DNA of 64,000 bases from Bacteroidales bacterium (GCA_029932855.1 JAOZPG010000010.1:19507-83506); one strand, 5' to 3'. Shown: positions 26,743 to 35,941, counted from the stretch's first letter. The notes: a model not told the origin generated them from the sequence alone. Numbers and translations: made by a program.

Positions 26743-27090
26743 TTATTCCATTTCGAATATCAGTTTCCCCTTGGGTACCAGTTCCCCTTCTTTCACATTA
26801 ACTTTCTTCACTATACCGGCCTTTGGGACATAAACCCTGTTTCTCATCTTCATGGCTTCAAAGATAAGGGCAAGCTGACCATTTTTCACCTTTTTCCCTG
26901 CACTGATCTTTACTTTAATAATAGTGCCGGGGATAAATGAAAATACCTTCTTAACATCCGGCTTTTCCCATTTTGTTCTCTGACTGAACTTGGTGGTATA
27001 ATGGGTTTTGTATTTGGTTCCATCAATATTTATTGACTTTAATCTGCCTGATTTTGCTGACTCTGATGTTTCCATGGATTTATTTTTCAT
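26743..27090 (-). CDS. Biotin carboxyl carrier subunit
   Basis: This 115-residue biotinyl-domain protein carries the biotin site EAMKM with Lys81 as the modified residue. The domain spans about 48-115, and the N-terminal part has a beta segment (RLKSINIDGTKYKTHYTTKF) and basic linker as in carriers of acyl-CoA carboxylases. It would shuttle the carboxyl group to the carboxyltransferase encoded 21 bases upstream. No biotin carboxylase or membrane decarboxylase subunit is adjacent. The ATG at 27075 (residue 6) is an alternative start. Confidence 0.9.
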   Translation of the reverse strand: MKNKSMETSESAKSGRLKSINIDGTKYKTHYTTKFSQRTKWEKPDVKKVFSFIPGTIIKVKISAGKKVKNGQLALIFEAMKMRNRVYVPKAGIVKKVNVKEGELVPKGKLIFEME

Positions 27091-27111
27091 AAATAATAGA
27101 ACAGGATATTA

Positions 27112-28656
27112 TTAAAATGGAGGTATTCCATGTTTTTTATTCGGACTTGCTATTGCCTTATTGGAGGATACCTTAATAGCATGAAGAAATAGTTTCCTCG
27201 TTTCCTCGGGTTCAATTACAGCATCTATATAACCTTTGGCTGCAGCAACATAGGGATTGGAAAATTTAGACTTGTATTCCTTTATTTTCTTTTGCCTCAT
27301 CTTTTCAGGATCATCAGCTTCATTTATTTCTTTCCTGAAAATAATATTAGCTGCACCTTCGGGACCCATCACAGCTATCTCGGCGCCGGGCCATGAAAAG
27401 ACAAAGTCGGCCCTGAGATGCCTGGAACTCATTGCTATATAACCTCCGCCATAGGCTTTTCTTATTATCAATGTTATCTTGGGAACTGTTGCCTCGCTAT
27501 ATGCATACAGGAGCTTAGCCCCGTGCCTGATTACTCCGGCATGCTCCTGGTCCACACCCGGAAGATAACCAGGAAGGTCAACAAGTGTGATGATAGGGAT
27601 ATTGAAAGCATCACAGTACCTGATAAAGCGGGCAGCCTTATCTGAAGAATCCACATCCAGTACTCCTGCCAGAACAAGGGGCTGGTTGCAAACGAAACCT
27701 ACTGTTTTTCCACCAAGCCTTCCAAAGCCTATAACCATGTTAGCTGCCCACATTTTCTGTACTTCAAAGAAGTCTGAATCATCTACAATGCTATTGAGAA
27801 CATCCCTGACATCATATGGTTGCCTGGGATCATCAGGAACTATCTGCCCGATCTTAAATTCTTTTTTTGGTGCTTTGATTTTGCAAATATCAGACTTGTC
27901 GGTATTATTCCATGGAATAAAGGAGAGCAGCTTCTTTATCTGGTCCAGTGTCTCAACTTCACTTTCGGCAAAGAAATGTGCATTGCCCGTGATCTCGCTA
28001 TGTACGCGCGCACCTCCCAGGTCTTCCATGGAGATCTCTTCACCCAGTACTGTCTTTATCACCTCGGGTCCGGTGATGAACATTTTTGATATTTTATCAG
28101 TTACGAAAACAAAATCGGTCAGGGCAGGAGAATATACGGCTCCGCCGGCACAGGGTCCCAGTATTACAGATATCTGAGGTATAACCCCTGAGGAAAGTGT
28201 ATTCCTGAAGAATATTTCGCCATAACCTGCAAGCGAGTTAACTCCTTCCTGTATTCTTGCTCCACCCGAATCATTAATCCCGATCAGGGGCATTCTCATT
28301 TTCAGGGCATAGTCCATGATCTTGGTGATCTTCCTGCTGTGCATAAGTCCCAGTGACCCGCCTGCCACTGTAAAGTCCTGTGCAAAAATGGCAACAGGCT
28401 TTTTATGTATGGTGCCTGTACCTATAATAACACCGTCGCCATGTAATGTTTTTTTGTCCATGTTGAAGTCACGGGCTTCGTGCTCAACGAAGAGATCATA
28501 TTCGCTAAAGGAGCCTTTGTCAACAAGACTGATTATTCTCTCACGGGCAGTAAGCTTACCCATGGCAATTTGTTTTTCTATTGCTTTCTCACCACCACCG
28601 GCAAATACTTCCTTACGCCTTTTCTGCAATTCCCGGATATTTTTCTTTAATGCCAT
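27112..28656 (-). CDS. Acyl-CoA carboxylase carboxyltransferase (beta) subunit
   Basis: The 514-residue protein belongs to the propionyl-CoA carboxylase beta/methylmalonyl-CoA decarboxylase alpha family. It shows the acyl-CoA pocket motifs FAQDFTVAGGSLG and GINDSGGARIQEG, the GPCAGGAVYSPALTDF loop, and the C-terminal biotin-site region LPGYLPGVDQEHAGVIRHGAKLLYA. It transfers carboxyl groups between biotin and an acyl-CoA, most likely propionyl/methylmalonyl-CoA. With meaB at 5.5 kb it points to an active methylmalonyl-CoA route. Sequence alone does not tell the carboxylase direction from the decarboxylase direction. Confidence 0.92.
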   Translation of the reverse strand: MALKKNIRELQKRRKEVFAGGGEKAIEKQIAMGKLTARERIISLVDKGSFSEYDLFVEHEARDFNMDKKTLHGDGVIIGTGTIHKKPVAIFAQDFTVAGGSLGLMHSRKITKIMDYALKMRMPLIGINDSGGARIQEGVNSLAGYGEIFFRNTLSSGVIPQISVILGPCAGGAVYSPALTDFVFVTDKISKMFITGPEVIKTVLGEEISMEDLGGARVHSEITGNAHFFAESEVETLDQIKKLLSFIPWNNTDKSDICKIKAPKKEFKIGQIVPDDPRQPYDVRDVLNSIVDDSDFFEVQKMWAANMVIGFGRLGGKTVGFVCNQPLVLAGVLDVDSSDKAARFIRYCDAFNIPIITLVDLPGYLPGVDQEHAGVIRHGAKLLYAYSEATVPKITLIIRKAYGGGYIAMSSRHLRADFVFSWPGAEIAVMGPEGAANIIFRKEINEADDPEKMRQKKIKEYKSKFSNPYVAAAKGYIDAVIEPEETRKLFLHAIKVSSNKAIASPNKKHGIPPF

Positions 28657-28740
28657 AATTTATGCAGTTATATTAGAGATATATACTTATTAATATAGCA
28701 GTGCAATATTACAAATTATTTATAAAAGAATATTTTATGG

Positions 28741-29844
28741 CTATTTGGGAGCATAGTAATACAGGAATCCGGCAATAATGGCAAATATTATGTTTGGCAT
28801 CCATACGGCAAGCAGTGGGTCAATGGAACCCCCAACGGCAAATTGTGAAGAAAACTGCAGAAACAATATATAGGCAAAACTAAGGGCTATGCCGGCTCCT
28901 ATATGACCACCTATGCCACCCCTGATCTTTCTTGAAGACAGGGTGACCCCTATAAGAGTTAATATGAAGGTTGAGAAAGGAAATGCCAGTCGCTTGTATT
29001 TTTCAATAAGGAAAGGAGTGATATTCTCAGAGCCCTGCAGTTTTTGCTGGTCAATAAATCCCCGGAGCTCCCTGATATTCATATTTTGTACAAAGTCGTC
29101 ATTTCTTGAGAATTCCTCGGGACGAAGGGTTAATGTGGTATCAATCTCCCTGCCATAGGATAGCTTCTCAGTTCCATCATTAAGGAATATTCTTGAATAA
29201 TAATTCCTGATGGTCCAGTTCTCCTTATCCTCATTCCACTTTATATAATCGGCCAGTAACTTTGATTTTAGCTCACCCTTCTCCGAGAACTTCTCCATAG
29301 AGAATTTATATCCTATACCGGAATTGTTACTGAAACTCTCCATGTATATATACTCATTGGGATGTAGCTGGAGATGAATATTTCTCCTGTTCACAGACCG
29401 GGGTCTTTTATTTATGTAAGCATTTTCGAAATCGGTTCTTTTTTTATTGGCCGGTGGAATTATGTAATTGCCGGATACAAAGGTGAAGCCTGCAATTGTA
29501 AGGGCTGATATAAAATAGGGAAAGAGCAGCCTTCTGAATCTTAGTCCGCTGCTAAACATTGCAATTATCTCGGAGTCATAAGCCAGCTTGGATGTAAAGA
29601 ATATGACTGAAATAAATGTAAACAGGGGACTGAAAAGCAGTGCGAAGTATGGTATGAAGTTAAAGTAGTATTTGAATAATACATCCCTGAAGGGAGCGTT
29701 GTTTTCAATGAAGTCATCCAGTTTTTCAGAGATGTCGAAAACTATGACTATAAGCATCAGCAAAGTAATGGCATAGAAAAAAGTACCCAGGAACTTTTTA
29801 ATTATATATATATCAAGTATTATGCTTCCCTTAAATTTTCGCAC
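28741..29844 (-). CDS. LptF/LptG-family LPS export permease
   Basis: This 367-residue inner-membrane protein is a YjgP/YjgQ-family permease, the membrane part of the Lpt transporter that extracts lipopolysaccharide from the inner membrane. The start IIKKFLGTFFYAITLLMLIVIVF and six predicted membrane helices (three N-terminal, three C-terminal) flank a beta-jellyroll periplasmic domain. The start is a GTG: no ATG occurs before the first helix, and the GTG gives the normal family N-terminus. It follows tgt by 17 bases and is probably in the same operon. Confidence 0.9.
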   Translation of the reverse strand: MRKFKGSIILDIYIIKKFLGTFFYAITLLMLIVIVFDISEKLDDFIENNAPFRDVLFKYYFNFIPYFALLFSPLFTFISVIFFTSKLAYDSEIIAMFSSGLRFRRLLFPYFISALTIAGFTFVSGNYIIPPANKKRTDFENAYINKRPRSVNRRNIHLQLHPNEYIYMESFSNNSGIGYKFSMEKFSEKGELKSKLLADYIKWNEDKENWTIRNYYSRIFLNDGTEKLSYGREIDTTLTLRPEEFSRNDDFVQNMNIRELRGFIDQQKLQGSENITPFLIEKYKRLAFPFSTFILTLIGVTLSSRKIRGGIGGHIGAGIALSFAYILFLQFSSQFAVGGSIDPLLAVWMPNIIFAIIAGFLYYYAPK

Positions 29845-29861
29845 GTCTTTTTTTCCTTATA

Positions 29862-30986
29862 TCATAACCTGGTTTTGAGCTTTGGCAGCATTTGATTTTT
29901 CCATCCGGCAAAACTGTTATCTTTTATTTTTTTTCTTGCTTCGGTCATCAGCCATTTATAAAATTCAAGGTTATGCAGGCTTGCTATCCTGGCACCCAGC
30001 ATTTCTTTGGCATATATAAGATGACGCAGGTAGGCTTTTGAATATTGTTTGCCTGCGTCTGTAAAATTATCAATGGGTGAAAAGTCATCCTTCCATTTTT
30101 CATTCCTGATATTTATTATGCCCTCTGCTGTGAAAAGCATCCCGTTTCTTCCGTTCCTGGTAGGCATAACACAGTCGAACATGTCAATGCCCAGGGCAAT
30201 GTTCTCAAGAATATTTACCGGTGTGCCAACGCCCATAAGGTACCTGGGTTTATCTTTTGGCAGTATTGCGGTCACTGTCTCACACATTTCATACATCACT
30301 TCTTCAGGCTCACCAACAGAAAGTCCCCCTATGGCATTTCCTTCCTGTTGCATTGAGCTGATAAACTCTGCAGACTGCCGCCTGAGGCTGGTATATATAC
30401 TGCCCTGAACAATGGGGAAGAAGCTCTGACTATGACTGTATTTCGGACTGCCAGCATTGAAATGTTTTACACCCCTTTCCAGCCACCTGTGTGTTAGCCC
30501 CATAGATTTATTTGCATAATCATATTCACAGGGGTATGGTGTGCATTCGTCGAGGGCCATGATAATATCAGAGCCTATGGCTCTCTGAATGTCCACAACT
30601 GATTCGGGAGTGAACAGGTGCTTTGAACCGTCTATATGAGAGCGAAAGGCATATCCTTCTTCCGTTAATTTACGATTGGCGGCAAGTGAAAACACCTGGT
30701 ATCCCCCGCTATCTGTCAGAATTGGCCTGTCCCAGGCCATAAATTTATGTAAGCCACCCGCCTTTTCAAGTATGCCGGTTCCGGGTCTCAGGTAAAGGTG
30801 ATAAGAATTTCCCAGTATTATTTCTGCGTCAATCTCCTTTTCCAGCTCATTTTGTGAAATGCCTTTAACGCTTCCCACAGTTCCAACAGGCATAAATACC
30901 GGTGTCTGAATTTCTCCATGATCAGTTATCAGCCTGCCTGCCCTGGCTGAAGATCCGCTGTCGCTATGAGATATGATGAACTTCAT
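29862..30986 (-). CDS. tgt: tRNA-guanine transglycosylase, without the zinc cysteines
   Basis: Tgt exchanges guanine-34 for preQ1 in tRNAs with GUN anticodons, the key step to queuosine. The 374-residue length, DSGGYQVFSL, GGLSVGEP and the nucleophile region DMFDCVMPTRNGRNG are those of the family. The CxCxxC zinc motif expected just before YSKAYLRHL is absent: positions 307, 309 and 312 are Asn, Thr and Gly, while the fourth ligand His338 (SLHNLEFY) is kept. I believe related Bacteroidota enzymes show the same. A minus-strand -7 element (CAAAGATA at 30992-30999) lies just upstream. Confidence 0.95.
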   Translation of the reverse strand: MKFIISHSDSGSSARAGRLITDHGEIQTPVFMPVGTVGSVKGISQNELEKEIDAEIILGNSYHLYLRPGTGILEKAGGLHKFMAWDRPILTDSGGYQVFSLAANRKLTEEGYAFRSHIDGSKHLFTPESVVDIQRAIGSDIIMALDECTPYPCEYDYANKSMGLTHRWLERGVKHFNAGSPKYSHSQSFFPIVQGSIYTSLRRQSAEFISSMQQEGNAIGGLSVGEPEEVMYEMCETVTAILPKDKPRYLMGVGTPVNILENIALGIDMFDCVMPTRNGRNGMLFTAEGIINIRNEKWKDDFSPIDNFTDAGKQYSKAYLRHLIYAKEMLGARIASLHNLEFYKWLMTEARKKIKDNSFAGWKNQMLPKLKTRL

Positions 30987-31156
30987 TGTGACAAAGATAG
31001 GGAATAGTTCGGTTCTTAATATGAGTTTTATTTTTGCATCATCTTTTTAAAAATAATAGTTTACTGGGAAAAGATTAAGGGATAGCCTGGTTTTATGGCA
31101 ACTGTCAATTTGGATTAACAAAAAAATTGTAATAAAATTACTGCATAATCAATAAC

Positions 31157-32296
31157 ATGATCCAAAAGTTGTTTTACAATCCTGCCCTTAGCGATATACT
31201 GCTTATCCTGTTTTTGCTAAGTATGGCCATACAGCTTTTCTACTATCTTTTTTTCTATGCAAGGATGGCCTTTGGCAGGGTCAAAGCTAAAAAGGCTGCC
31301 AGGCAGCCCGTTTCTGTTGTTATCTGTGCCAGGAATGAAGAAGATATGCTTAAGAAAAACCTGTCTTTGATAATGGAACAGGATTATGATGATTTTGAAG
31401 TAATTGTTGTGGATGATTGCTCTGAAGATGCAACAGCAGAGGTGCTGGAGCAATTCAGCAAAAAGTATCCTAAGCTGAAGGTGACCACAATAAAAAAGGA
31501 TGAAAAGTTCAGTCATGGGAAGAAACTGGCCCTTACAATAGGAATAAAAGCTGCCAGCAATGAATGGCTGCTGCTTACAGATGCCGATTGTGCCCCGGGG
31601 AGCAACAGGTGGATAAGCGGTATGCAAAAGAACTTTAGTTCAAAAACATCTGTAGTTCTGGCTTATGGTCCATACAAGCAGGAAAAAGGATTACTGAACA
31701 GCTATATAAGGTTAGATACTTTCTTTATAGGATTACAATACATGAGTTTTGCCATTGCAGGTATTCCCTATATGGGTGTAGGCAGGAACCTCGCTTACAG
31801 GAAATCGCTCTTTTTTGATAACAAGGGATTTGCCTCACACAGGAAACTGGCTTCAGGAGATGATGATCTTTTTATTAATGAGGTTGCCCATGGCCGCAAT
31901 ACAAAAGTGGAATATTCTCCCTGTACATTTACATATTCAGAGGCAAAGAAAAACCTAGGGGAATGGATGATGCAGAAAAAGAGGCATTTAAGCACAGGGA
32001 CTCATTATTCTGCTTTAACGAAATGGTTACTTGCAGGAGAGATTATTTCCAGGCTCTTGTTTTATGCCCTGTTTGTAATACTCCTGGCTGGCACGGAGCA
32101 GTATCATTATTATCTGCTGGCTGCTTTTACCTTAAGGCTGTTGGTAATGCTTAGTGTTTTCAAATCAGCCATGAACCGTTTGAATGAAACAAATTTATTT
32201 GTACTTTCGTTTTTTTATGATCTGGTTTCGCCCTTTATTAATTCTGTATTGTATATCGCTAACATTTTTAACTCCCGAGTATCTTCATGGAAGTAA
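31157..32296 (+). CDS. Membrane-anchored family 2 glycosyltransferase
   Basis: The 379-residue protein has an N-terminal membrane helix (about 12-36), a GT-A domain with the nucleotide-binding start VVICARNEED, VVDDCSED and DADCAP (DxD metal motif), a QKKRH motif equivalent to the processive QxxRW, and two or three C-terminal membrane helices. The layout resembles transferases that act on lipid or polysaccharide acceptors at the inner membrane; the sugar is unknown. A possible -7 element TATTTTTG lies at 31029-31036. The end overlaps the sigma factor start by 10 bases. Confidence 0.85.
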   Translation: MIQKLFYNPALSDILLILFLLSMAIQLFYYLFFYARMAFGRVKAKKAARQPVSVVICARNEEDMLKKNLSLIMEQDYDDFEVIVVDDCSEDATAEVLEQFSKKYPKLKVTTIKKDEKFSHGKKLALTIGIKAASNEWLLLTDADCAPGSNRWISGMQKNFSSKTSVVLAYGPYKQEKGLLNSYIRLDTFFIGLQYMSFAIAGIPYMGVGRNLAYRKSLFFDNKGFASHRKLASGDDDLFINEVAHGRNTKVEYSPCTFTYSEAKKNLGEWMMQKKRHLSTGTHYSALTKWLLAGEIISRLLFYALFVILLAGTEQYHYYLLAAFTLRLLVMLSVFKSAMNRLNETNLFVLSFFYDLVSPFINSVLYIANIFNSRVSSWK

Positions 32297-32886
32297 ATGA
32301 AAATCTATCTGAGAAAGCCCGTTATGATTGTGTGCTGGTAGAGAGGGCTCTGGATGGAGAAGAGAAGGCCTATGCTGAATTAATGAATCGTTACAGGGAT
32401 GCAATCTACTATATGCTTCTGAAGATGGTTAGCAGCAGTGTTGATGCAGAAGATCTTACAATAGAGGCTTTTGGCAAGGCCTTCAAGAATCTTAATCAAT
32501 ATACACCCAAATTTGCTTTTAGTACATGGCTGTTTAAGATAGCAAGTAATAACTGCATTGATTTTATACGAAAGAAAAGGGGGAATACTATCTCTATAGA
32601 TCAGGGAGATGAACCATCAGACTCATCGCCCCTGTCAATACAGTCTGGTACTCTTGATCCCGAGGAAAACCTGATTAAGAAACAGAAGCAGAAACTCCTC
32701 AGGGATATTGTAACACAGCTTAAGCCCAGGTATCGCAGATTGATAGAGTTAAGATATTTTAAGGAGTATTCGTACGAGGAAATTGCCATTGAGCTTGACC
32801 TGCCCCTGGGTACGGTTAAGGCCCAGCTATTCAGGGCCAGGGAACTTCTTTATAATATTTTAAACAAAACCGGATCGGGTGTGTGA
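32287..32886 (+). CDS. ECF-type RNA polymerase sigma factor
   Basis: The 199-residue protein has sigma-70 region 2 (about 20-90, with DAEDLTIEAFGKAFKNLNQY and FSTWLFKIASNNCIDFIRKK) and region 4 (about 125-190, with LPLGTVKAQLFRARELL as the DNA-reading helix). It should direct RNA polymerase to an alternative promoter set. No anti-sigma factor gene is adjacent; instead it overlaps a glycosyltransferase gene by 10 bases and precedes rsmG by 14, so it is probably expressed from a longer operon. Target genes are unknown. Confidence 0.92.
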   Translation: MEVNENLSEKARYDCVLVERALDGEEKAYAELMNRYRDAIYYMLLKMVSSSVDAEDLTIEAFGKAFKNLNQYTPKFAFSTWLFKIASNNCIDFIRKKRGNTISIDQGDEPSDSSPLSIQSGTLDPEENLIKKQKQKLLRDIVTQLKPRYRRLIELRYFKEYSYEEIAIELDLPLGTVKAQLFRARELLYNILNKTGSGV

Positions 32887-32900
32887 CATGATCTGTCCGT

Positions 32901-33530
32901 ATGGATATAATTAAAAAATATTTCCCACAGCTCTCCGCCAGGCAGTATGAGCAATTCATGCAAATGGGAGATATATATGGCTACTGGAATGAAAGAATCA
33001 ATCTTATATCGCGGAAAGATATAAAAAACCTCTATTTACATCATATACTGCATTCCCTGTCAATAGGTCTTTACCATCCTTTTAAGAAAAATATGCTGGT
33101 GATGGATGTGGGTACGGGTGGAGGTTTCCCTGGTATTCCCCTGGCCGTTTTGTTTCCTGAGACAGAATTTTATCTGATCGACAGTATTGCAAAGAAGATA
33201 AAGGTGGTAAATGAAGTAGTTGTCTCCCTGGGTATTAAAAATGTAAGGGCAGAGCAGGTACGTGCCGCAGATGTGAAAGTTAAATGCAACTATGTTGTTA
33301 GCCGGGCCGTTTCTTCCCTGCCGGTATTTTATGACTGGGTGAAGGATAAATTTGCCATCCTTCCAGGCAGGCAAAGTCATGGGCAGGAGCAGGGGATATT
33401 GTATTTAAAAGGAGGGGATATCAATGAGGAGCTTATATCTGTCCCGGGAAGAGCCAGGGAGGTTTTATTGTCAGAATATTTTGAGGAGGATTTTTTTGAG
33501 ACAAAAAAAATCGTGTTTATTCCTGTTTAA
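32901..33530 (+). CDS. rsmG: 16S rRNA (guanine-527 N7)-methyltransferase
   Basis: RsmG (GidB) methylates G527 of 16S rRNA with SAM. The 209-residue chain has the family start with YGYWNERINLISRKD, the SAM motif VMDVGTGGGFPGIPLA near 70-85, and SRAVSSLPVFYDW. It follows the ECF sigma gene by 14 bases. No gidA/mnmG partner is nearby. Confidence 0.95.
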   Translation: MDIIKKYFPQLSARQYEQFMQMGDIYGYWNERINLISRKDIKNLYLHHILHSLSIGLYHPFKKNMLVMDVGTGGGFPGIPLAVLFPETEFYLIDSIAKKIKVVNEVVVSLGIKNVRAEQVRAADVKVKCNYVVSRAVSSLPVFYDWVKDKFAILPGRQSHGQEQGILYLKGGDINEELISVPGRAREVLLSEYFEEDFFETKKIVFIPV

Positions 33531-33629
33531 ATATATGTGTTTGCCGCAGTATAGATACAATCAGGGCTTTTATTATTTCCAACTATGTTTATTTCCGATA
33601 TTATTTGAGCTTTAATTTTAACTTAAGCT

Positions 33630-33659
33630 TTTGTGATAAAGAAAAAAAGATTAAATTTG
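33630..33659 (+). promoter_or_regulatory. Promoter of rpmH
   Basis: TTTG (33630-33633), an 18-base spacer and TAAATTTG (33652-33659) match the Bacteroidota consensus. The leader before the ATG would be about 27 bases. Confidence 0.7.
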
Positions 33660-33692
33660 CAAACTCAATTTTGGAATTAAGACAAGACAGCA

Positions 33693-33851
33693 ATGAAAAG
33701 AACATTTCAGCCATCAAACAGGAAGAGAAAAAACAAGCATGGATTCAGGGAAAGAATGTCCACTGCTAACGGAAGGAAAGTGCTTGCTTCAAGAAGGGCA
33801 AAAGGCAGAACAAAGCTGTCGGTGTCCGATGAGTCAAGGCCTAAGATCTAA
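33693..33851 (+). CDS. rpmH: 50S ribosomal protein L34
   Basis: The 52-residue, strongly basic protein begins [20 protein letters not shown] and continues with [19 protein letters not shown], the L34 signature. L34 binds 23S rRNA in the large subunit. The C-terminal tail [13 protein letters not shown] is slightly longer than the E. coli protein, as is common in Bacteroidota. The gene has its own promoter and terminator and lacks the usual neighbours rnpA and dnaA. Confidence 0.97.
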   Translation: MKRTFQPSNRKRKNKHGFRERMSTANGRKVLASRRAKGRTKLSVSDESRPKI

Positions 33852-33873
33852 TTTAAGGGATATTTTAAAATAG

Positions 33874-33903
33874 AAAAGGATCAGCAATGATCCTTTTTTT
33901 TTT
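33874..33903 (+). terminator. Rho-independent terminator of rpmH
   Basis: AAAAGGATCA and TGATCCTTTT form a perfect 10-bp stem with a 4-base loop (GCAA) and run into ten T residues. It begins 22 bases after the rpmH stop. Confidence 0.95.
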
Positions 33904-33944
33904 CATAATTTTACAACCTTAATTGCTTTTATAGATTATGGATT

Positions 33945-35048
33945 ATGGAATTTCCGGAAATAAAAACAGCTGCGATAAAGGATATTTATGAGAAGGTATT
34001 ATCGGGAACAAGAATAAGTTGCGATGAGGCTCTTGTACTCTATACTGAGGCAGAGCTTGGTGAACTTGGGATAATGGCCAGTCATGTATGCAAAAGTCTG
34101 AATGGGGACAATGTATATTTTAACAGGAATTTTCATTTCGAACCTACCAATATATGTATCTATAACTGTAAGTTTTGTTCTTATAAAAGAAATATCAATG
34201 AACCCGGTAGCTGGGAATATGGTTACGATGAGCTACAAAAACGATTGGATGCTTATAAAGGGAAAGAACTCAGTGAAATACATATAGTGGGGGGGGTGCA
34301 TCCCAAACGTGATCTTCATTATTACGGGAAGATGCTACAGCTTGTAAAAAAGCAAAGGCCCGATATACATATAAAGGCATTTACAGCAATTGAACTCGAT
34401 TTTATGATCCGTAAAGCGGGGATGAGTCTTGAGGAGGGATTGCTTGCATTGAAAGATTACGGTCTCGATTCCATTCCCGGGGGCGGTGCCGAGATATTTG
34501 ACGAGGAAATAAGAAGGCAGGTATGTGAAGAGAAATCAAGTTCTGACTTATGGCTTAACATACACAGGAAAGCACATGAGCTGGGAATACCCTCTAATGC
34601 AACTATTTTATACGGACATATTGAGAATTATTCCCACAGAACAGATCATCTCAACAGGTTGAGGGAGTTGCAGGATGAGACCGGGGGCTTTAATGTGTTC
34701 ATTCCTCTTAAATATAAAAAAGAAAACAACCAGCTTTCGGAAGCCGGCGAGGTATCGGGTATTGAAGATCTCAGGAATTTTGCAGTATCAAGGATATTCC
34801 TTGATAATTTCCCACATATAAAAGCTTACTGGCCCATGTTGGGTAAAGAGCTTACCAGGCTTTCACTTTCCTTTGGTGTTGATGATATTGACGGGACGAT
34901 TGATGATTCAACAAAGATATACTCTATGGCCGGTTCGGAGGATAAGGCTCCCGGTCTCAGCAGCGGGGAGCTTATCGGTATTATTAAAGATGCCCGTCGC
35001 AGTCCCGTGGAGAGAGATACTCTTTATAATATAATAAAGCGGTATTGA
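33945..35048 (+). CDS. mqnE: Aminofutalosine synthase
   Basis: MqnE is a radical SAM enzyme that makes aminofutalosine, an early step of the futalosine route to menaquinone. The cluster-binding motif is CIYNCKFC (Cys71, 75, 78). IHIVGGVHPKRDLHYY, FTAIELDFM, IPGGGAEIFDEEIR and FGVDDIDGTIDDSTKIYSMAG separate it from the related MqnC. Length is 367 residues. A second ATG 7 bases upstream is out of frame. The other mqn genes are not in the window. Confidence 0.93.
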   Translation: MEFPEIKTAAIKDIYEKVLSGTRISCDEALVLYTEAELGELGIMASHVCKSLNGDNVYFNRNFHFEPTNICIYNCKFCSYKRNINEPGSWEYGYDELQKRLDAYKGKELSEIHIVGGVHPKRDLHYYGKMLQLVKKQRPDIHIKAFTAIELDFMIRKAGMSLEEGLLALKDYGLDSIPGGGAEIFDEEIRRQVCEEKSSSDLWLNIHRKAHELGIPSNATILYGHIENYSHRTDHLNRLRELQDETGGFNVFIPLKYKKENNQLSEAGEVSGIEDLRNFAVSRIFLDNFPHIKAYWPMLGKELTRLSLSFGVDDIDGTIDDSTKIYSMAGSEDKAPGLSSGELIGIIKDARRSPVERDTLYNIIKRY

Positions 35049-35098
35049 TCATATAATTTTTTTTATATCTATTCGTTAATTAATAAACATTTAGATAA

Positions 35099-35941
35099 AT
35101 GTCAGCAGCTAAAAGTTTTTTACGATTCATTATCAGCAAGGTATTCTTAAAAAATCTGGGTATCGCAGCCATACTTACAATTGTAATAATAGTACTTGTG
35201 TTTTCCGGACTGCACCTGTTTACCCAGCATGGAAGAACAAGAGCTGTTCCCTCTTTTTACGGACTGGACCCTGATGCAGCAGCTGAAATGGCAGATGATA
35301 ATAAGCTCAGGATAGAGATAATTGACTCGGTTTATAATGTGGATGCTGAGAAAGGTACTGTTGTTGAGCAAAATCCTCTGCCCGGTAAGATGGTGAAAAA
35401 AAGCCGCAGGATATTTCTTATTATAAATGCCCGTAACAGGGAGATGGTTATTATGCCAGATATTGTTGGAGTAACTCACAGGCAGGCCAAGGCAACACTG
35501 GAGATGACAGGCCTGGAGATAGGCAGGTTAGGTTATGCTCCTGACATTGCCGTGAATAATGTTCTTAAACAAATGTATAAGGGTAAGGAGATTGAGCCTG
35601 GAGATACTATAATAAAGGGTGCACATATTGATCTTGTCCTGGGAACAGGTCTCAGTAACAGGAGGACAGGCGTACCCGATCTGACAGGGATGAGTTTTGA
35701 ACAGGCAAAAGACCGGATACTGCGTGCTTCCCTGAACATGGGTGCTGTGCTTTATGACATATCTGTAATAAACGGGGAAGATTCAGCAGCAGCTTTTGTA
35801 TGGAAACAAAATCCGGAATATAGTGAAGACAGGAAGTTGAGATTGGGATCACCTGTATATATCTGGTTAAGTGTTGATTCACTTCGCTTACCGCAGCCTG
35901 ATACATTAAGCAATAATTTTCAGGATGAAGTACCCCGCTAA
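35099..35941 (+). CDS. Membrane-anchored PASTA-domain protein
   Basis: The 280-residue protein has a single membrane helix (about 17-38) and then three PASTA domains in the periplasm (about 47-115, 118-188 and 193-268), each opening with a Pro-x-[FLIV] start such as VPSFYGLDPDAAAEM, MPDIVGVTHRQAKAT and VPDLTGMSFEQAKDR. PASTA domains bind peptidoglycan fragments or beta-lactams in kinases and penicillin-binding proteins; here no catalytic domain is attached. Such genes often lie next to rluD and ddl in Bacteroidota. The end overlaps the next gene by 17 bases. Confidence 0.9.
   Translation: MSAAKSFLRFIISKVFLKNLGIAAILTIVIIVLVFSGLHLFTQHGRTRAVPSFYGLDPDAAAEMADDNKLRIEIIDSVYNVDAEKGTVVEQNPLPGKMVKKSRRIFLIINARNREMVIMPDIVGVTHRQAKATLEMTGLEIGRLGYAPDIAVNNVLKQMYKGKEIEPGDTIIKGAHIDLVLGTGLSNRRTGVPDLTGMSFEQAKDRILRASLNMGAVLYDISVINGEDSAAAFVWKQNPEYSEDRKLRLGSPVYIWLSVDSLRLPQPDTLSNNFQDEVPR

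Noticed and set aside
27587-28177. Open frame of 196 codons on the plus strand inside the carboxyltransferase gene
   Set aside because: It lies antisense to a clear conserved gene, has no ribosome-binding site and a composition typical of a shadow frame.
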